Assembly (NCBI GenBank): GCA_035702665.1
Contig: DASSQD010000097.1
Location: 62,001 to 126,000 of the forward strand
Source of the DNA: VBDM01 sp035702665
GTDB lineage: Bacteria; Pseudomonadota; Gammaproteobacteria; Burkholderiales; SG8-39
Length of the DNA: 64,000 bases
Reading direction: 5' to 3'
Shown here: positions 24,888 through 34,175 of the stretch, one piece after another
Layout: the number at the start of each line of letters is the position of its first letter
Numbering within the stretch: position 1 is the stretch's first letter
Translations under genes and position numbers: made by a program
The notes under the pieces: model-generated
What the model was told of the DNA's origin: nothing
What the model saw: only the letters and a program-made list of their open reading frames with translations
The model's database searches: none

Positions 24888-26657
24888 ATGTCGGCCGCGC
24901 AACCGTCGCACGACCCCGCGCAGAGCGCGAAGCTCTTCGCCGAGGTCGCCGAGCGGTCCGGCCGCCTGATGGGAGAATTCCTGCAGAGGCAGGCTGCCAG
25001 CAAGGGAGGCGAACCCGTCGACGAGTTCGGAATCGCCAGCGCGTTCGTGGACCTCACTGCACGGATGCTCGCCGAGCCCTGGAAGCTCGCTGAGATGCAG
25101 GCGAAGATGTTCTGGGACCACGTCGCCCTGTGGCAGGCGACGGCGCTGCGCATGCTCGGCGGGAACCCGGCACCGGTCGCCGAGCCCGGCAAGGGCGACA
25201 ATCGCTTCCGCGAGCCCGACTGGCAGGACATGTTCCTGTTCGACTACTTCAAGCAGTCGTATCTCATCGCCGCGCGCCACCTGCAGGAGACGGTCGCTTC
25301 GGTCAAAGGCCTTCCCGAGGAAGGCCGGAAGAAAGTCGCGTTCTACACGCGCCAGTACATCGATGCCCTGTCGCCCTCGAATTTCGCGCTGACCAACCCG
25401 CAGGTGCTTCGCGAGACCGTACAGTCGGGCGGGCAGAATCTGCTGAAGGGTCTGAACAACCTGCTCGCCGACATCGAGCGCGGCGGCATTCGCATGACCG
25501 ACGAGAAGGCGTTCAAGGTCGGAGAGAACGTGGCCACCACGCCGGGAAAGGTGGTCTTTCAGACGGACCTGATGCAGCTTATCCAGTACCAGCCGACGAC
25601 AGAGACCGTCTTCGAGCAGCCGCTGCTCGTCATTCCGCCCTGGATCAACAAGTACTACATCCTCGACCTGCGCGAGAAGAATTCCTTCGTTCGGTGGGCG
25701 CTCGCGGAAGGACACACGGTGTTCGTCGTTTCCTGGGTCAACCCGAACGAGCGTCTCTCCGGCAAGACCTTCGAGGACTACATGCTCGAAGGACCGCTCG
25801 CCGCGCTCGACGCGGTAGGGAAGGCGACCAGCGCGAGCAAGGTCAACCTCGTCGGCTATTGCCTGGGCGGCACGCTGCTTGGGGCGACTCTCGCCTGGAT
25901 GGCGGCGAAGGGGGACTCGCGCGCGGGCTCGGCGACGTTTTTCGCGTCTCTCCTCGATTTTTCCATTCCGGGAGAGCTCGGTGTGTTCATCGACGAGGCG
26001 CAGGTCCAGAATCTCGAGCGCCGCATGGGCGAGCGCGGCTATCTCGAGGGCTCGGAGATGGCGGCGACCTTCAACATGCTGCGCGCCAACGATCTGGTGT
26101 GGTCGTTCGTGGTTCACAACTATCTGCTGGGGCGCGACCCCTTTCCGTTCGATCTGCTCTACTGGAACTCCGACTCGACGCGCATGCCGGCCCGGATGCA
26201 CAGCTTTTACCTGCGCAACATGTACCTCGCCAACCGGCTCAGGGAGCCGGGAGGCATCACGCTCGCGGGCGTGCCCATCGATCTGCGCAGGATCGTCCTG
26301 CCGGCTTACTTTGTTTCGCCGGTCGAGGATCACATCGCCCCCTGGAAATCCACCTACCTCGGCGCGCGTCTGCTCTCGGGCCCGACGCGATTCGTGCTCG
26401 GCGGGTCCGGGCATATCGCCGGCATCATCAATCCGCCTTCGTCGAGGAAGTACGGTTATTGGACGAACGAGGCCCCAGCGGGATCGGCGGAGGCGTGGCA
26501 GTCGCAGGCGACGCAGCACGAAGGCTCCTGGTGGAACGACTGGAGAGATTGGATCGCGGGCATCAACGGCGCCGGCCGCGTGCCCGCCCGGATCCCTGGC
26601 GAAGGCGCGCTGCCAGCGATCGAGGACGCGCCCGGCTCCTACGTCAGCGTCAGGTAG
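24888..26657 (+). CDS. phaC: class I poly(R)-hydroxyalkanoate synthase
   Basis: 589 residues, the usual class I length. The lipase-like box GYCLGG is at about 323-328 with the catalytic cysteine; the Asp is in SPVEDHIAPW and the His in GGSGHIAGIINPP. The N-terminal region (FLQRQAASKGG, WQDMFLFDYFKQSY) matches the PhaC N-domain. It polymerises hydroxyacyl-CoA into storage polyester granules. No phaA, phaB or phasin gene is next to it. The stop overlaps the convergent gene end by 8 bases. Confidence 0.93.
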   Translation: MSAAQPSHDPAQSAKLFAEVAERSGRLMGEFLQRQAASKGGEPVDEFGIASAFVDLTARMLAEPWKLAEMQAKMFWDHVALWQATALRMLGGNPAPVAEPGKGDNRFREPDWQDMFLFDYFKQSYLIAARHLQETVASVKGLPEEGRKKVAFYTRQYIDALSPSNFALTNPQVLRETVQSGGQNLLKGLNNLLADIERGGIRMTDEKAFKVGENVATTPGKVVFQTDLMQLIQYQPTTETVFEQPLLVIPPWINKYYILDLREKNSFVRWALAEGHTVFVVSWVNPNERLSGKTFEDYMLEGPLAALDAVGKATSASKVNLVGYCLGGTLLGATLAWMAAKGDSRAGSATFFASLLDFSIPGELGVFIDEAQVQNLERRMGERGYLEGSEMAATFNMLRANDLVWSFVVHNYLLGRDPFPFDLLYWNSDSTRMPARMHSFYLRNMYLANRLREPGGITLAGVPIDLRRIVLPAYFVSPVEDHIAPWKSTYLGARLLSGPTRFVLGGSGHIAGIINPPSSRKYGYWTNEAPAGSAEAWQSQATQHEGSWWNDWRDWIAGINGAGRVPARIPGEGALPAIEDAPGSYVSVR

Positions 26658-27456
26658 CTGCCGCTTTCCTGAATCGCAGAAGGTACCGAAGCGCCTTGAT
26701 CGCGCGGCTGCCGTACCACGCCGTCATCTCCCCGTCGATCAGCACGACTTTCCGTCCTGGCAGCAGCGCGCGCACTTCCGCGAGGTGGCCGTCGCGAAAG
26801 CGATACGGTTCGCTCGACAGCAGCACCGTGCGAGCTTCGGCCAGCACCTTGTCGTCGAGCGATATCCTCGGATAACGCTCGCTGGCCTTCTCCGGAACGG
26901 TCTCCCATTTGACCAGCGCCAGCATGCGCGACACATAGGTGTCGCGGGACACGGTCATCCAGGGTTTCTTCCAGATCAGATAGAGCACCCTCTCGGGAGA
27001 GAATGTCCTCGCCGCGGCCTCGAGCGCACGGTATTCCGCTTCGAACCTTCCGCACAGGTCCTCGGCTTGGCGGTCGCGCTCGAAGATGCCTCCCATCAGA
27101 CGGTAGAGGGCCAGGTTGTCGCGGGGTGCCAGAGGATGGGTGACGACCGGCGTCGGGACGAATTCGGCGAGAGCCCGTGCGTCTTCCTTCCGGTTCTCGT
27201 CGAGATTGAGGATCACGTGGGTGGGCGAAAGCGCGCGCAGCTTTTCGAGGTCGACGTCCTTGGTGCCGCCGACCTTGGGGATGGCGCGCACGGTCTCGCG
27301 CGGGTGGATGCAGAACCCCGTCCGCCCTACGATTGCGCCCGCTAGGCCGAGATCGCAAAGGAGCTCGGTGATGCTGGGCACGAGACTGACGATGCGCGGA
27401 GCGCAGGCCGCGGGGACGTGCCGCGTGCCCGCGGCGTCGACGAGTTCCGGCCTCAC
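26650..27456 (-). CDS. BtuF-like helical-backbone metal receptor without signal peptide
   Basis: 268 residues from GTG 27456. The fold markers of cobalamin/siderophore-binding proteins (COG0614 type) are present: RIVSLVPSITELLCDLGL, VGRTGFCIHP, KVGGTKDVDLEKL. In periplasmic relatives a signal peptide precedes this part; here only about 20 hydrophilic residues do, so the protein should stay in the cytoplasm. WKKPWMTVSRDTYVSRML is a characteristic stretch of this subgroup. The GTGA overlap with the SDR stop indicates coupled translation. Ligand and role unknown; B12 is suggested by similarity and by the B12 genes in the window. Confidence 0.75.
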   Translation of the reverse strand: MRPELVDAAGTRHVPAACAPRIVSLVPSITELLCDLGLAGAIVGRTGFCIHPRETVRAIPKVGGTKDVDLEKLRALSPTHVILNLDENRKEDARALAEFVPTPVVTHPLAPRDNLALYRLMGGIFERDRQAEDLCGRFEAEYRALEAAARTFSPERVLYLIWKKPWMTVSRDTYVSRMLALVKWETVPEKASERYPRISLDDKVLAEARTVLLSSEPYRFRDGHLAEVRALLPGRKVVLIDGEMTAWYGSRAIKALRYLLRFRKAAAT

Positions 27457-28226
27457 CGAGGAAGGCCGCGGGCTTTCCTCGGAGCGCCCGCAAACAGCCG
27501 GTCGAAGACCCAGCGGGGCAATCTGCGAAGGACGAGCGACACCAGCGCCATCTGCCAGGGGATGACCGCGAGGCGGCGCCTGGCGGCGATGACGCGCGCC
27601 ATGCGCCGCGCAGCGTCGTCGGCGTCGATGAGGAAGGGCATGCGGTAGCGGTTCTCGGCCGTCATCGGCGTGCGGATGTAGCCGGGGCAGAGGGTTACGA
27701 CGGAAACGCCGGATCCGTGGAGTTCGACGCGCAGGCTCTCCAGATAGGTGATTGCAGCCGACTTCGATGCGCTGTAGGCGCCGCCTCCGGGCAGCCCCCG
27801 GAAGCCGGCGACGCTGGCGATACCGACCAGGGTGCCGCTGCCCCGCGAGCGCATCGCATCGACGAAGGGCTGGAACGTCGCCACCATGCCGAGCACGTTC
27901 GTTTCAATGATCTTCCGGAATACGGGTAGGTCTTCCGGGTTCTCGGTGAGCGTCCCCGCGCCGACACCCGCGTTCGCGATGACGATATCCGGAACGCCGA
28001 AGCGGCTCATGAAGTCGACCGCGGCGGCTCGCACGGTGGCCGCATCGGTGACATCGACCCGATAGCAGGATCCCGCGCCGCCCAGGCTGGAAAGAAGCGC
28101 TTGCGTGTGCTCAAGCCGCCTCGCGCAGAGTCCCAGGGTCCAGCCGCCGCGGGCGTAGTGGGCGGCGAGCGCGGCGCCGATGCCCGTCGACGCGCCGGTG
28201 ATGAAGATCTTGGCCGTGGTCGGCAC
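27453..28226 (-). CDS. short-chain dehydrogenase/reductase
   Basis: 257 residues from GTG 28226. The cofactor motif is ITGASTGIGAALA, NAG appears in IANAGVGAG, and the catalytic Ser-Tyr-Lys set reads SVAG then YSASKSA. C-terminal residues 215-257 are hydrophobic and basic (MALVSLVLRRLPRWVF), suggesting membrane association, as in SDRs annotated for lipid or fatty-alcohol substrates. The gene lies 6 bases after dsbA2 and overlaps the BtuF-like gene by 4 bases. Substrate unknown. Confidence 0.85.
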   Translation of the reverse strand: MPTTAKIFITGASTGIGAALAAHYARGGWTLGLCARRLEHTQALLSSLGGAGSCYRVDVTDAATVRAAAVDFMSRFGVPDIVIANAGVGAGTLTENPEDLPVFRKIIETNVLGMVATFQPFVDAMRSRGSGTLVGIASVAGFRGLPGGGAYSASKSAAITYLESLRVELHGSGVSVVTLCPGYIRTPMTAENRYRMPFLIDADDAARRMARVIAARRRLAVIPWQMALVSLVLRRLPRWVFDRLFAGAPRKARGLPR

Positions 28227-28232
28227 GCAGCG

Positions 28233-28877
28233 CTAGCGCTGGCGGTGTTCTTCGCGCGCGAGCCTGACGAGCTGGTCGAGCACCTGCACGACCTGCCCGG
28301 TTCCGCCCGCCAGGCGCGCGGAAGTGAGGAACCTGCCGTCGACGATGAACGTGGGTACCGCGCGCACGCCGTAGGCCTTCAGCAGCTCGCGCGCCTGCGT
28401 GACCCTGTCGGCGACCGCCGGTGAAGCGTAAGTCTGCACGAACAGGTTCCGCTCGATACCGTTGCGGGCCGCCCAGTCGGCCATGATTTTCTCGTCGTTG
28501 AGCTTGACGTCCTCGAAGTGGATGTTGTCGTAGACGGGCCAGTGCAGGCGCTCGACCTGCCCGAGCATCTCCAGGGTGTAATAGAGCTTTGCGTAAGGCT
28601 CCCAGGCCTCGCTCGAGAGTGCCGGCACCCGGCGGATCGCAACGTCGTCCGGCGCGCTGGCGAGCCAGCGCGAAAGCCCGGGCTCGGTCTCATAGCACAC
28701 CGGGCAGCCGTAGTAGAAGAACTCGATGACCTCGATGCGTCCGCCGGCCGCGGCAGCGTACGGAGGATCGATCCGCTGGTATTCCCGTCCCTGCTGGAGC
28801 TGGGCCGACGCGCTCAGGGCGAGCAGCGCCAGCGCCGGCGCGAGCAGCCATCGCTCGAGGCGGCTGCGTCGCTTCAT
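28233..28877 (-). CDS. DsbA-like thiol:disulfide interchange protein, second copy (CPVC)
   Basis: 214 residues with a signal peptide (LLAPALALLALSASAQ). The active site reads FFYYGCPVC, where most DsbA have CPHC; the cis-proline loop is VRAVPTFIV. The thioredoxin fold is interrupted by a helical insert of the usual size. I chose ATG 28877; the longer frame is a shadow in the upstream gene. It lies 22 bases after the first dsbA-like gene, which has the same length, so the pair looks like a tandem duplication followed by divergence. Confidence 0.85.
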   Translation of the reverse strand: MKRRSRLERWLLAPALALLALSASAQLQQGREYQRIDPPYAAAAGGRIEVIEFFYYGCPVCYETEPGLSRWLASAPDDVAIRRVPALSSEAWEPYAKLYYTLEMLGQVERLHWPVYDNIHFEDVKLNDEKIMADWAARNGIERNLFVQTYASPAVADRVTQARELLKAYGVRAVPTFIVDGRFLTSARLAGGTGQVVQVLDQLVRLAREEHRQR

Positions 28878-28899
28878 TCGGCGCGCTCGCCTGCGGCGG

Positions 28900-29544
28900 C
28901 TACTTCGTTTTGGGGAGCTGCTTGCGCACTTCGGCGATGAGGGAGTCGGCGGTCGCGAGCATCGCCTTTTGCGAGGTGTTCGCCAGCACGAGGTAGCGGC
29001 CTTGTACACTCAGGGTGGGAACGCCCTCGAGGCGATACGCGCTCGCCATTTGCGCGGCGCGGCGAAGCTTGCTCTCCACCGAGAAGGAGTGGAACGCGGC
29101 GTCGTACTTGGCCATGTCGACTTTCTGCTTGGCCAGCCAGTCTGCGACCCATTTCGCATACGCGTCGCCGTGCAGCCTGACGCCGCCCTGTTGATGGATG
29201 GCGTTGAAGAGCGAGCGGTGCACGCGATCTTCCTCGCCGATTGCGTCCAGCGCGTAGAAGATGCGCGCGTCGACCGCCCAGTCCTCGTTCAGTATTCCGG
29301 GGACTCGCTTGAACTGAACGTCACGGGGCAGGCGCTTCACCCAAGCCTCCAGATCGGGCTCGAGCGCGTAGCAGTGCGGGCAGCGGTACCAGAAGAACTC
29401 CATGACCTCGATCTTGCCCGCGGTGTCGACGGCCTGCGGTGGGTTCAGCGCGACGTAGTCGGTGCCCTCTACCGGGGCGCGCTGGGCGAACGCGGCGAAA
29501 GCAATGAGCAGGCCGGACAGGGCGCTCAGCAGACGAAAGGGCAT
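28900..29544 (-). CDS. dsbA: DsbA-type thiol:disulfide interchange protein (CPHC)
   Basis: 214 residues with a signal peptide ending at about AFAAFAQ. Active site FFWYRCPHCYALEPDL, cis-proline loop LEGVPTLSV. The protein introduces disulfides into exported proteins and is reoxidised by DsbB (not in the window). ATG 29544 has AGGAGA-type ribosome-site bases just upstream. Order argS-SPOR-dsbA is usual in this group of bacteria. Confidence 0.92.
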   Translation of the reverse strand: MPFRLLSALSGLLIAFAAFAQRAPVEGTDYVALNPPQAVDTAGKIEVMEFFWYRCPHCYALEPDLEAWVKRLPRDVQFKRVPGILNEDWAVDARIFYALDAIGEEDRVHRSLFNAIHQQGGVRLHGDAYAKWVADWLAKQKVDMAKYDAAFHSFSVESKLRRAAQMASAYRLEGVPTLSVQGRYLVLANTSQKAMLATADSLIAEVRKQLPKTK

Positions 29545-29567
29545 GAGAAGGTCTCCTTGGAGCCGAT

Positions 29568-30152
29568 TCAATTTGTGGCGGTGTCGCTGATCTTGACCAG
29601 CGATACCTCGATGCCGTTCTGCGTCAGTTGCTGCCGGATGCGGTTGATCTCGTCGACGCGGGTGTAGGGCCCGAGACGCACGCGGTACCACGTGCCCTTC
29701 CCGGCAACGTTCGCCGGCTCGACGTTGGCTTCCATGCCCATCAACGCCAATCGGGCCTTGAGGCCGTCGGCATCGGCGGGATTCGGGAAGGAGCCGGCCT
29801 GGAGGAAGTAGCTCTCCTTGGGCGCCCCCGGCTTGGGCGGCTGCTTCGCCGCTTCGCGCATCTGGCGCTCGGTGACGGACTCCTCCTTGCCGGGGAGAAT
29901 CCGGTAGAAATCGAATCGCGGCTTGTCCTCCGCCTTGGCCGATTTCGACGCGTCGGCCGCCTTCTGATCCGCGGCCAGGGGCTTGTCCTGGGCCTTGGGC
30001 CGGTCGGCGAAGGGTATCGGTGTCTTGAAGAAGTAGATCGCAATCCCCGCAGCGACCCCCAGCCCGAGCAGAAACCCGAAAAAGAGGCCGATCAGAAAGC
30101 TGCCCGAGGAGTCCGCTCTCGGGGCCTGGATCTGCTTGTAGTCAAAGCTCAT
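29568..30152 (-). CDS. SPOR-domain (FtsN-like) cell-division protein
   Basis: 194 residues. A short cytoplasmic N-terminus is followed by one membrane helix (about 18-42, IGLFFGFLLGLGVAAGIAIYF), a Lys/Ala/Asp-rich linker, and a C-terminal SPOR domain (about 113-190: SYFLQAGSFPNPADAD, YRVRLGPYTRVDEINRIR) that binds denuded septal peptidoglycan. This is the layout of FtsN-type proteins in betaproteobacteria. It sits between argS and dsbA, 9 bases after the argS stop. Confidence 0.88.
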   Translation of the reverse strand: MSFDYKQIQAPRADSSGSFLIGLFFGFLLGLGVAAGIAIYFFKTPIPFADRPKAQDKPLAADQKAADASKSAKAEDKPRFDFYRILPGKEESVTERQMREAAKQPPKPGAPKESYFLQAGSFPNPADADGLKARLALMGMEANVEPANVAGKGTWYRVRLGPYTRVDEINRIRQQLTQNGIEVSLVKISDTATN

Positions 30153-30161
30153 TGCGATGCA

Positions 30162-31817
30162 TCACATTTTCTCGGGCTGGCTTACGCCCAGCAGGGAAAG
30201 CCCGTTGCGCAACACCTGGCGAACTGCCTGGCACAGCGCCAGCCTCGCCAATCGCGCCGGCGCCTCGGGGACGAGTACGCGTTCGGCATTATAGTAACTG
30301 TGAAATTCCCCCGCTAGCTCTCGCAAGAAGAAGACCACTTGGTGCGGGGCAAGTTCCGCCGCAGCGTTCTCCACGATCTCGGGGAAATCGCCTAGGCGCT
30401 GCAGCAGCTGCAGCTCGCGCGAGCCGGTGAGGGGCGCGAGGTCGGCGGCATCGATCCCGCCGGCATCGCCGAACTGCGCTTTCGACTGGTCCAGCATCGA
30501 GCAGATCCGCGCGTGCGCGTACTGCACGTAGTAGACCGGGTTCTCCTCGGATTGGGACTTGGCGAGGTCCACGTCGAACACGAACTCCGTGTCTGCCTTG
30601 CGCGAGAGGAGGAAGAAGCGCACGGCGTCGCGCCCCACCTCGTCGATCAGCTCGCGCAGGGTGATGTAAGAGCCGGCGCGCTTGGAGATCTTCATCTCCT
30701 CGCCGCCTTTCATCACCGTCACCATCTTGTGGAGGACGTAGTCCGGGTATCCGCTCGGAATGGCGCGCTCCCATCGGGAGGACGCCGCCTGGAGCCCGGC
30801 CCGCACCCGCGTCACCGTGCTGTGATGGTCGGATCCCTGGATGTTGATTGCTCGGGTGAAGCCGCGCTCCCACTTGGTCAGGTGGTAGGCGACGTCAGGA
30901 ACGAAGTAGGTGTACTCGCCATCGGACTTTCGCATGACGCGATCTTTGTCGTCGCCGTAGTCCGTCGTCCTGAGCCAGAGAGCGCCGTCCTGCTCGAACG
31001 CTTTGCCCGCCTCGATCAGGGAGCGGACGGTCCTTTCCACGCGACCGTCGCGGTACAGCGAGGACTCGAGATAGTAGTTGTCGAAGCGCACGCCGAACGC
31101 TTGCAGATCGAGATCCTGCTCGCGCCGCAGCTCGGCGACCGCGAAGCGGGTCACTCCGTCCAGGTCTTCGCCGTCCCCATGGCCCGCCGCGAGATACTTT
31201 TCCGCGATCTCGCGGATGTAGTCTCCGTGGTAGCCGTCGGCGGGGAACTCCGCTGGGACTCCGAGCTTCTTGCGGATCCGCGCCTGAACCGACAGCCCGA
31301 GGTTGCGGATCTGGGCGCCGGCATCGTTGTAGTAGTACTCGCGTGTCACGCACCAGCCCTGCGATTCGAGCAGGGCGCCGATCGCATCGCCGAGCGCCGC
31401 TTGCCGGCCGTGCCCGACGTGCAGCGGCCCAGTGGGATTCGCCGAGACGAATTCGAGCATCACTGGCTTGCCTCCGGCCCGATCCTGGCGCCCGTACCGC
31501 TCGCCCAGGGCGAGTACAGTTCTTGCGGTGTGCTGCTTGGCCGACGGGTGCACGCGGAAATTGATGAAGCCGGAGCCGGCGATTTCGGGAACTACCCACT
31601 CGGATGCCGGCATCGCCTCGAGCAAGGCGACGGCCGCCTGACGGGGCGCTCGCTTCAGTTGCCGCGCGAGCTGCATCGCGATCGGCGAGGAGTAGTCACC
31701 GTGCTGCGTCTGCTTGGGCCGCTCGAGCGAGATCAGCGAAGGCGGCTGCTGTGGGGCGACTCTGGCGAGCGCGCGCGTGAGCAGCTCGGTGATATGGGAC
31801 TTGATCGCGGCGGACAT
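30162..31817 (-). CDS. argS: arginyl-tRNA synthetase
   Basis: 551-residue class I tRNA synthetase. The HIGH motif is in NPTGPLHVGHGRQAALGD, and the KMSKS-equivalent is MKISKRAGS. An N-terminal additional domain (about 1-110) and a C-terminal DALR anticodon-binding domain (YVQYAHARI onwards) complete the enzyme. ATG 31817 is used; the open frame extends upstream through the promoter region. A TATAAT hexamer (31840-31845, minus strand) could serve as its -10, with no clear -35. Confidence 0.95.
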   Translation of the reverse strand: MSAAIKSHITELLTRALARVAPQQPPSLISLERPKQTQHGDYSSPIAMQLARQLKRAPRQAAVALLEAMPASEWVVPEIAGSGFINFRVHPSAKQHTARTVLALGERYGRQDRAGGKPVMLEFVSANPTGPLHVGHGRQAALGDAIGALLESQGWCVTREYYYNDAGAQIRNLGLSVQARIRKKLGVPAEFPADGYHGDYIREIAEKYLAAGHGDGEDLDGVTRFAVAELRREQDLDLQAFGVRFDNYYLESSLYRDGRVERTVRSLIEAGKAFEQDGALWLRTTDYGDDKDRVMRKSDGEYTYFVPDVAYHLTKWERGFTRAINIQGSDHHSTVTRVRAGLQAASSRWERAIPSGYPDYVLHKMVTVMKGGEEMKISKRAGSYITLRELIDEVGRDAVRFFLLSRKADTEFVFDVDLAKSQSEENPVYYVQYAHARICSMLDQSKAQFGDAGGIDAADLAPLTGSRELQLLQRLGDFPEIVENAAAELAPHQVVFFLRELAGEFHSYYNAERVLVPEAPARLARLALCQAVRQVLRNGLSLLGVSQPEKM

Positions 31818-31854
31818 GAGGACCCGAAAAGGGCCGCGTATTATAGCTTCCGGC

Positions 31855-31883
31855 TTGATACCTGCAGTCGTTGCACGGAGAAT
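31855..31883 (+). promoter_or_regulatory. candidate promoter for THX gene
   Basis: TTGATA (31855-31860) and GAGAAT (31878-31883) are separated by 17 bases, upstream of the THX gene in the 97-base divergent gap with argS. The -10 matches consensus in 4 of 6 positions only. Confidence 0.35.
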
Positions 31884-31914
31884 AGCGGCGGCGCAACTAA
31901 TCAAGGAGCATCGA

Positions 31915-32019
31915 GTGGGCAAAGGCGACAAGCGCACCTTCCGCGGCAAGGTCTTCAAGGGATCGCACGGAAAGACGCGTCCGCGCAAGCCGAAGAGGAA
32001 GGCGAAGAAGCCCGTCTAG
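31915..32019 (+). CDS. 30S ribosomal protein THX
   Basis: 34-residue, very basic protein: GKGDKRTFRGKVFKGSHGK, then RPRKPKRKAKKPV. This matches the small ribosomal protein THX (bS22-type) family, which sits at the top of the 30S head. The start is GTG 31915, 6 bases after AAGGAG (31903-31908); no ATG is available. Its TAG shares bases with the convergent priA stop (TAG/CTA). Confidence 0.88.
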   Translation: MGKGDKRTFRGKVFKGSHGKTRPRKPKRKAKKPV

Positions 32020-34175
32020 AACTCGATCGGGTCCACGTCCAGGTGCCAGCGCACGCCGTGCGTGGGCATCCGGTATAGCGTCCTGCTCCACTTCGACAGG
32101 AATGCCTGCAATTGCGGTCGCGAGCGCGATTGCAGCAGCACCTGCACGCGCTCGACTCCGGCGAGCCGCGCGAGCGACATCGGAGCCGGATCGAAGACGC
32201 TGATCGCGCTGGCCCAGGGGCGCGCCGCTTCGATCGCTTCGCGCAGGAAACGCATCGCCCGCAGTGCGTCGGCGCTCTCGGCGCGGAGCGCCGCTTCGAA
32301 CACGAAAGGAGGGAATCCCGCCTCGCGGCGCTCGGCGAGGATGCTTTGCGCGAAGCCGCGGTAGTCGTGCTTGGTCAGTGCCTGGTACAGCGGATGACCC
32401 GGGTACCGCGTCTGGATCAGGACCTCGCCCCGCAGGCTTGCGCGCCCGGCGCGCCCGGCGACCTGCTGCAGTTGAGCGAAGCTGCGCTCGCTCGCCCGGT
32501 AGTCGCTCGAGAAGATGCCCCCGTCCGCGTTGAGCACGCCCACCAGGGTCAGCCGCTCGAAGTGATGGCCCTTGGCGAGAATCTGGGTGCCCACCAGGAT
32601 ATCCGCGCTTTCGGCGAGCTCGAGCAGTTCTTCGAGGCGGCCCCGCGCGCGAGCCGCGTCGCTATCCAGACGGACAATCCGCGCCTGCGGGAATTTCTCA
32701 GCGAGAGAAAGCTCGACCCTCTGCGTTCCCCGGCCGAAAGCCTGCAGATCCGCGTTACCGCATTCCGGGCACGAGCGCGGGACCCGTTCCGCCAAGCCGC
32801 AGTGGTGACAGCGCAGACTTCGCTCCGCGAGGTGCAGCACCATGTGCGCCGAGCAGCGCGTGCAGCCCTTGACCCATCCGCACGCCGGGCACGCCAGGAC
32901 CGGCGCATAGCCGCGCCGGTTGAGGAATACGAGCGATTGCTCGCCGCGCGCCAGGCGGGCAGCAAGCGCGTCGAGTAGCGGCGTGGTTAAACCGTCCCGC
33001 GCGGGATGCACCCGTGTGTCGACCAGGCGGATCGTCGGAAGGGTCGCGTCGCGAATGGCTCGCTGGGTGAGCGGGATCAGGGCGTACTTCTTCGACGACG
33101 CGCGCTGGAAGGTCTCCAAGGACGGCGTCGCCGAGCTGAGCACGACTGGCACGCCGGCGATGCGTGCGCGCGCGATCGCAAGATCGCGCGCCGAGTACCT
33201 CACTCCTTCTCGCTGCTTGAACGAAACATCCTGCTCTTCATCCACGACGACGAGGCCCAAGCTTGGGAGGGACGCGAATACCGCAAGGCGAGTGCCGAGC
33301 ACGATGTGGGCGAGGCCTCGGTGCGCGAGCGTCCAGCCCCGGGCCCGCTCGACCTCGGGACTGGCGCTCGTTTGCGTGACAATACATGCCCCGCCAAAGC
33401 GGTCCTGGAACGCTGCTTCGAGCGCCGGCGTGAGCGCAATCTCCGGAACCAGCACCAGCGCCTGTTCGCCGCGCGCGAGGGCCTCTGCGATGAGTTGCAG
33501 ATAGACTTCGGTCTTGCCGCTCCCGGTCACGCCGAAAAGCAGGCTGACGCTGAATTTCCCCAAACCGGGACGGAGGAGCGCCAAAGCCTGCTCCTGCTCT
33601 CCGGTCAGACCATGCGCGCGCGTAAAGCGGGGGGCCGGGCGCTCGCGAACGACAGCGGCGACCCATCCGGCGTCGGTCGCGCGCCTGAGCAGGCCCCGAC
33701 CGCCGCGGACGGTTGCTGCCAATTCCGATTCCGGGACAGGTCCCTCGGAAAGGCGAGCGAGGAGTGCTTTCAGGCGGCGCTGTCGCGCCGGAACGGCAGC
33801 GAGCGCGTCTCGCCCCGCTGCCGTGAGCGCAAAGTCGCGCAGGACGTCCGGAACCGGTCGAGCGGTGCGCAGCCGTGGGGGTAGCGCTGCGGCAACGACC
33901 TCGCCAAGCGGACGGTGGTAATAGGTGCTGCAGAATCGCACTAGGCTGAGCCAGCCTGGGTCCAGCGGCGGCACATCGCGCAGGATCTTCGTCGCCAAAC
34001 GGAGACGGGAGGCCGGCAAATCCGACTCCGTCGCCAGCTCGACGATCAATCCGACCAGCTGCTTCTTTCCAAAGGGCACCAGCACGCGGCAACCGACGTC
34101 CGCGTAAGTCGCATCTTCAGCGCGGTAGTCGAACAACTTCGGCAGCGGTACGTCGAGCGCGACGCGGAGGATCAT
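32016..34175 (-). CDS. priA: primosomal protein N' (replication-restart helicase)
   Basis: 719 residues. N-terminal DNA-binding domain (ALDVPLPKLFDYR), Walker A GVTGSGKTE near 214-222, helicase motif II VVDEEQD, and a zinc region with four CxxC pairs (CPACGWVKGCTRC, RCHHCG, CPECG). The helicase core is complete to the C-terminus. PriA reloads the replisome at stalled forks. It lies head to tail with hemE but separated by 332 bases that contain DnaA-box-like sites. Confidence 0.95.
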   Translation of the reverse strand: MILRVALDVPLPKLFDYRAEDATYADVGCRVLVPFGKKQLVGLIVELATESDLPASRLRLATKILRDVPPLDPGWLSLVRFCSTYYHRPLGEVVAAALPPRLRTARPVPDVLRDFALTAAGRDALAAVPARQRRLKALLARLSEGPVPESELAATVRGGRGLLRRATDAGWVAAVVRERPAPRFTRAHGLTGEQEQALALLRPGLGKFSVSLLFGVTGSGKTEVYLQLIAEALARGEQALVLVPEIALTPALEAAFQDRFGGACIVTQTSASPEVERARGWTLAHRGLAHIVLGTRLAVFASLPSLGLVVVDEEQDVSFKQREGVRYSARDLAIARARIAGVPVVLSSATPSLETFQRASSKKYALIPLTQRAIRDATLPTIRLVDTRVHPARDGLTTPLLDALAARLARGEQSLVFLNRRGYAPVLACPACGWVKGCTRCSAHMVLHLAERSLRCHHCGLAERVPRSCPECGNADLQAFGRGTQRVELSLAEKFPQARIVRLDSDAARARGRLEELLELAESADILVGTQILAKGHHFERLTLVGVLNADGGIFSSDYRASERSFAQLQQVAGRAGRASLRGEVLIQTRYPGHPLYQALTKHDYRGFAQSILAERREAGFPPFVFEAALRAESADALRAMRFLREAIEAARPWASAISVFDPAPMSLARLAGVERVQVLLQSRSRPQLQAFLSKWSRTLYRMPTHGVRWHLDVDPIEF

